Source of the DNA: Chitinophaga niabensis
Lineage (GTDB): Bacteria; Bacteroidota; Bacteroidia; Chitinophagales; Chitinophagaceae
Length of the DNA: 64,000 bases
NCBI RefSeq assembly: GCF_039545795.1
Contig: NZ_CP154260.1
Location: forward strand, 5,399,001 to 5,463,000
Direction of reading: 5' to 3'
Shown here: positions 62,703-64,000 of the stretch, piece by piece
Layout: every line of letters begins with the position of its first letter
How positions within the stretch are numbered: position 1 is the stretch's first letter
Translations under genes and position numbers: made by a program
The notes under the pieces: model-generated
Told to the model about the DNA's origin: nothing
Seen by the model: only the letters and a program-made list of their open reading frames with translations
Databases searched by the model: none

Positions 62703-64000
62703 CTATTCAAATGACCAGTAATGTACTGCCCATGGTTTTAACGTTACTTCTACCAGCTGATCTCCCTTTTTAATTTTTATAAACGGATCAGGCCGCAGGC
62801 GGTGATTCTCATCACTGCTACCACCTTCTGCATCCAGTACAATGTGGCGTACCTGCATATCTTTTGGTAAGGTTTTCAAATGCACTTTTACTTTTACGGA
62901 GTCTGCGGAGAAATTCCACAACAGCATGTTATGCATTTGCAGCTGGGTATCGTGTGTAGCGAAACCATGTACGGTTTTACTGTCTGTGTTAAGTTCCAGT
63001 TTCTGGCCTGCCATGCGGGACAATAACTTGAAGGAAAAATACGCAGGGCGTATATGATCCTGGTAGTCTATCAGGCCGCTGAATTGTGCCTGGCGGTTCC
63101 ACCAGCGGCTCATAAAAGCGGTGCCGTGCGCGGAGAATATTTTTGCGAAGGTATCATAGTTCACATACCAGTCTTTAATCTGGTAATAACAGGACCAGTC
63201 CAATCCCGCATCTTTCATCTGCCAGATGGTTTCAGTAACAAAACAAGGCTGAAAACGGGGATCCAAAGGAGGGTTGAACAAATGGATGTTCCATTCATTC
63301 ATGATGGTTTCCGGATGAAGATCAGGATAACCTTTCAGCATTTCCTTTACATAGTCGATCTGGCTGCGGATGAAGGTGGGGCTGTTGTCATAATTATGCC
63401 AGGATACAAAGTGCAAAGGTATTTTCTCTGCTGAGCAGGCACGGAGCAATTCAGGCAGGATGGGGGATTTATAATTCGCCAATGCCGGGCCGCCTACCTT
63501 TGCTTTTGGGTCTGCCCTTAATATGGCGGCTACTGTATGTTTGTAGTAACGCGCATAACTTTCCGGTTTAAAACGGTAGGGTGTACCACCATCTTCTCCA
63601 ATATCCACTTCGTTACCTACTTCCCAATATTCTATTCCTGTTCCTTTATCTACATAATGCCGTACCACGTCATATACAAATTGCTCCCAGCCTTTGTAAT
63701 CATTAGGTTCAACAATATCATGATCTACTACAGGGAAAAATACCTTTGGTTTTAAGCAAAAGCTCATGAAAGGTTTGGCACCGGTTTGCAAGATATTATT
63801 TACCATACTATCCAGTGTGGTGAAATAATACTTGCCTTTTTCCGGCAATACATTATAATACTCACTTACAAAAAGCCGGATAACTGCGGGATGTAGTGCC
63901 CTGATCTCCGTAGTACGTTTACTTAACATCGGCTCTTCAGAAAGGCCACCCTGGCCCAAAGCCATCTGGTTCATTTTCATGGGACCCAGTTCTTTCGCAA
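62703..64000 (-). CDS. GH39-like glycoside hydrolase (5' part beyond window)
   Basis: At least 432 residues; the frame is open through the end of the window (codons before the first Met read A-K-E-L-G-P), so the start is missing. Clan GH-A barrel: EIRALHPAVIRLFVSEYYNVLP, YWEVGNEVD with the acid/base Glu after Asn, and ETIMNEWNIHLF with the nucleophile Glu; a beta-sandwich C-terminus (MHNMLLWNFSADSVKVKVHL...) follows. Resembles GH39 beta-xylosidase/alpha-L-iduronidase relatives. First seen gene of the catabolic operon; releases its sugar. Confidence 0.85.
   Translation of the reverse strand, partial: AKELGPMKMNQMALGQGGLSEEPMLSKRTTEIRALHPAVIRLFVSEYYNVLPEKGKYYFTTLDSMVNNILQTGAKPFMSFCLKPKVFFPVVDHDIVEPNDYKGWEQFVYDVVRHYVDKGTGIEYWEVGNEVDIGEDGGTPYRFKPESYARYYKHTVAAILRADPKAKVGGPALANYKSPILPELLRACSAEKIPLHFVSWHNYDNSPTFIRSQIDYVKEMLKGYPDLHPETIMNEWNIHLFNPPLDPRFQPCFVTETIWQMKDAGLDWSCYYQIKDWYVNYDTFAKIFSAHGTAFMSRWWNRQAQFSGLIDYQDHIRPAYFSFKLLSRMAGQKLELNTDSKTVHGFATHDTQLQMHNMLLWNFSADSVKVKVHLKTLPKDMQVRHIVLDAEGGSSDENHRLRPDPFIKIKKGDQLVEVTLKPWAVHYWSFE

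Overview
The window looks like a piece of a Bacteroidota chromosome, most likely Chitinophagaceae (Chitinophaga-like). Reasons visible in the sequence: starts lack Shine-Dalgarno sites and are preceded by A-rich stretches; several genes carry the Bacteroidota -7 box TAnnTTTG; and the gene families are lineage-typical (LytS/LytTR pairs, DUF4293, the DUF6452/DUF6048 pair, DUF3347, MaeB, PbpC with alpha-2-macroglobulin). It is mostly ordinary chromosome. No insertion sequence, phage or CRISPR array was seen.

Layout. 0-3 kb: organic hydroperoxide resistance gene, a LytS/LytR two-component pair and a DHFR-fold protein behind a palindromic operator. 3-6.1 kb: a minus-strand copper-handling operon (His/Cys-rich small protein, DUF3347 protein, multicopper oxidase fused to an outer-membrane-barrel-like tail). 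6.2-12 kb: small accessory genes (two orphan ORFs, DUF4440 tandem protein, SDR, AraC regulator, two esterases/hydrolases, an unknown protein). 12.1-12.6 kb: tRNA-Ser(GCU) and tRNA-Pro(UGG) on the minus strand, followed by two 125-bp tandem units, each holding a degenerate Pro-like tRNA and a terminator hairpin. 12.7-29 kb: LysE exporter, GH29 fucosidase, M13 peptidase, RarA (3' end triplicated in tandem), PbpC/alpha-2-macroglobulin, a double ABC ATPase. 29-32.2 kb: ElaA acetyltransferase, a SUKH-like protein with a long RGG/FRGG/YDRGG tail, and a stand-alone class I terpene synthase. 32-54.6 kb: mostly minus-strand genes: hybrid histidine kinase, DUF6048/DUF6452, UvrA, AAA/DUF4143 ATPase under three evenly spaced palindromes, FabF, a surface acylation module (MBOAT, two SGNH proteins, glucosaminidase), AspS, a DAO-type oxidoreductase, SucD, an MlaE/MlaF-like transporter, a kinase-like orphan and MaeB.

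55.2-64 kb: a tightly packed nine-gene minus-strand catabolic operon: GH39-like glycosidase (cut by the window end), amidohydrolase, Zn-dehydrogenase, mandelate-racemase-family dehydratase, UlaG-like metallo-hydrolase, RraA-like aldolase, PIG-L deacetylase, mutarotase-like protein and Na+/solute symporter. Read together it looks like a non-phosphorylative route: glycoside cleavage, deacetylation, oxidation to a lactone, hydrolysis, dehydration and retro-aldol cleavage. The substrate is unknown. This operon, the degenerate tRNA array, the terpene synthase and the SUKH-RGG fusion are the most interesting parts.
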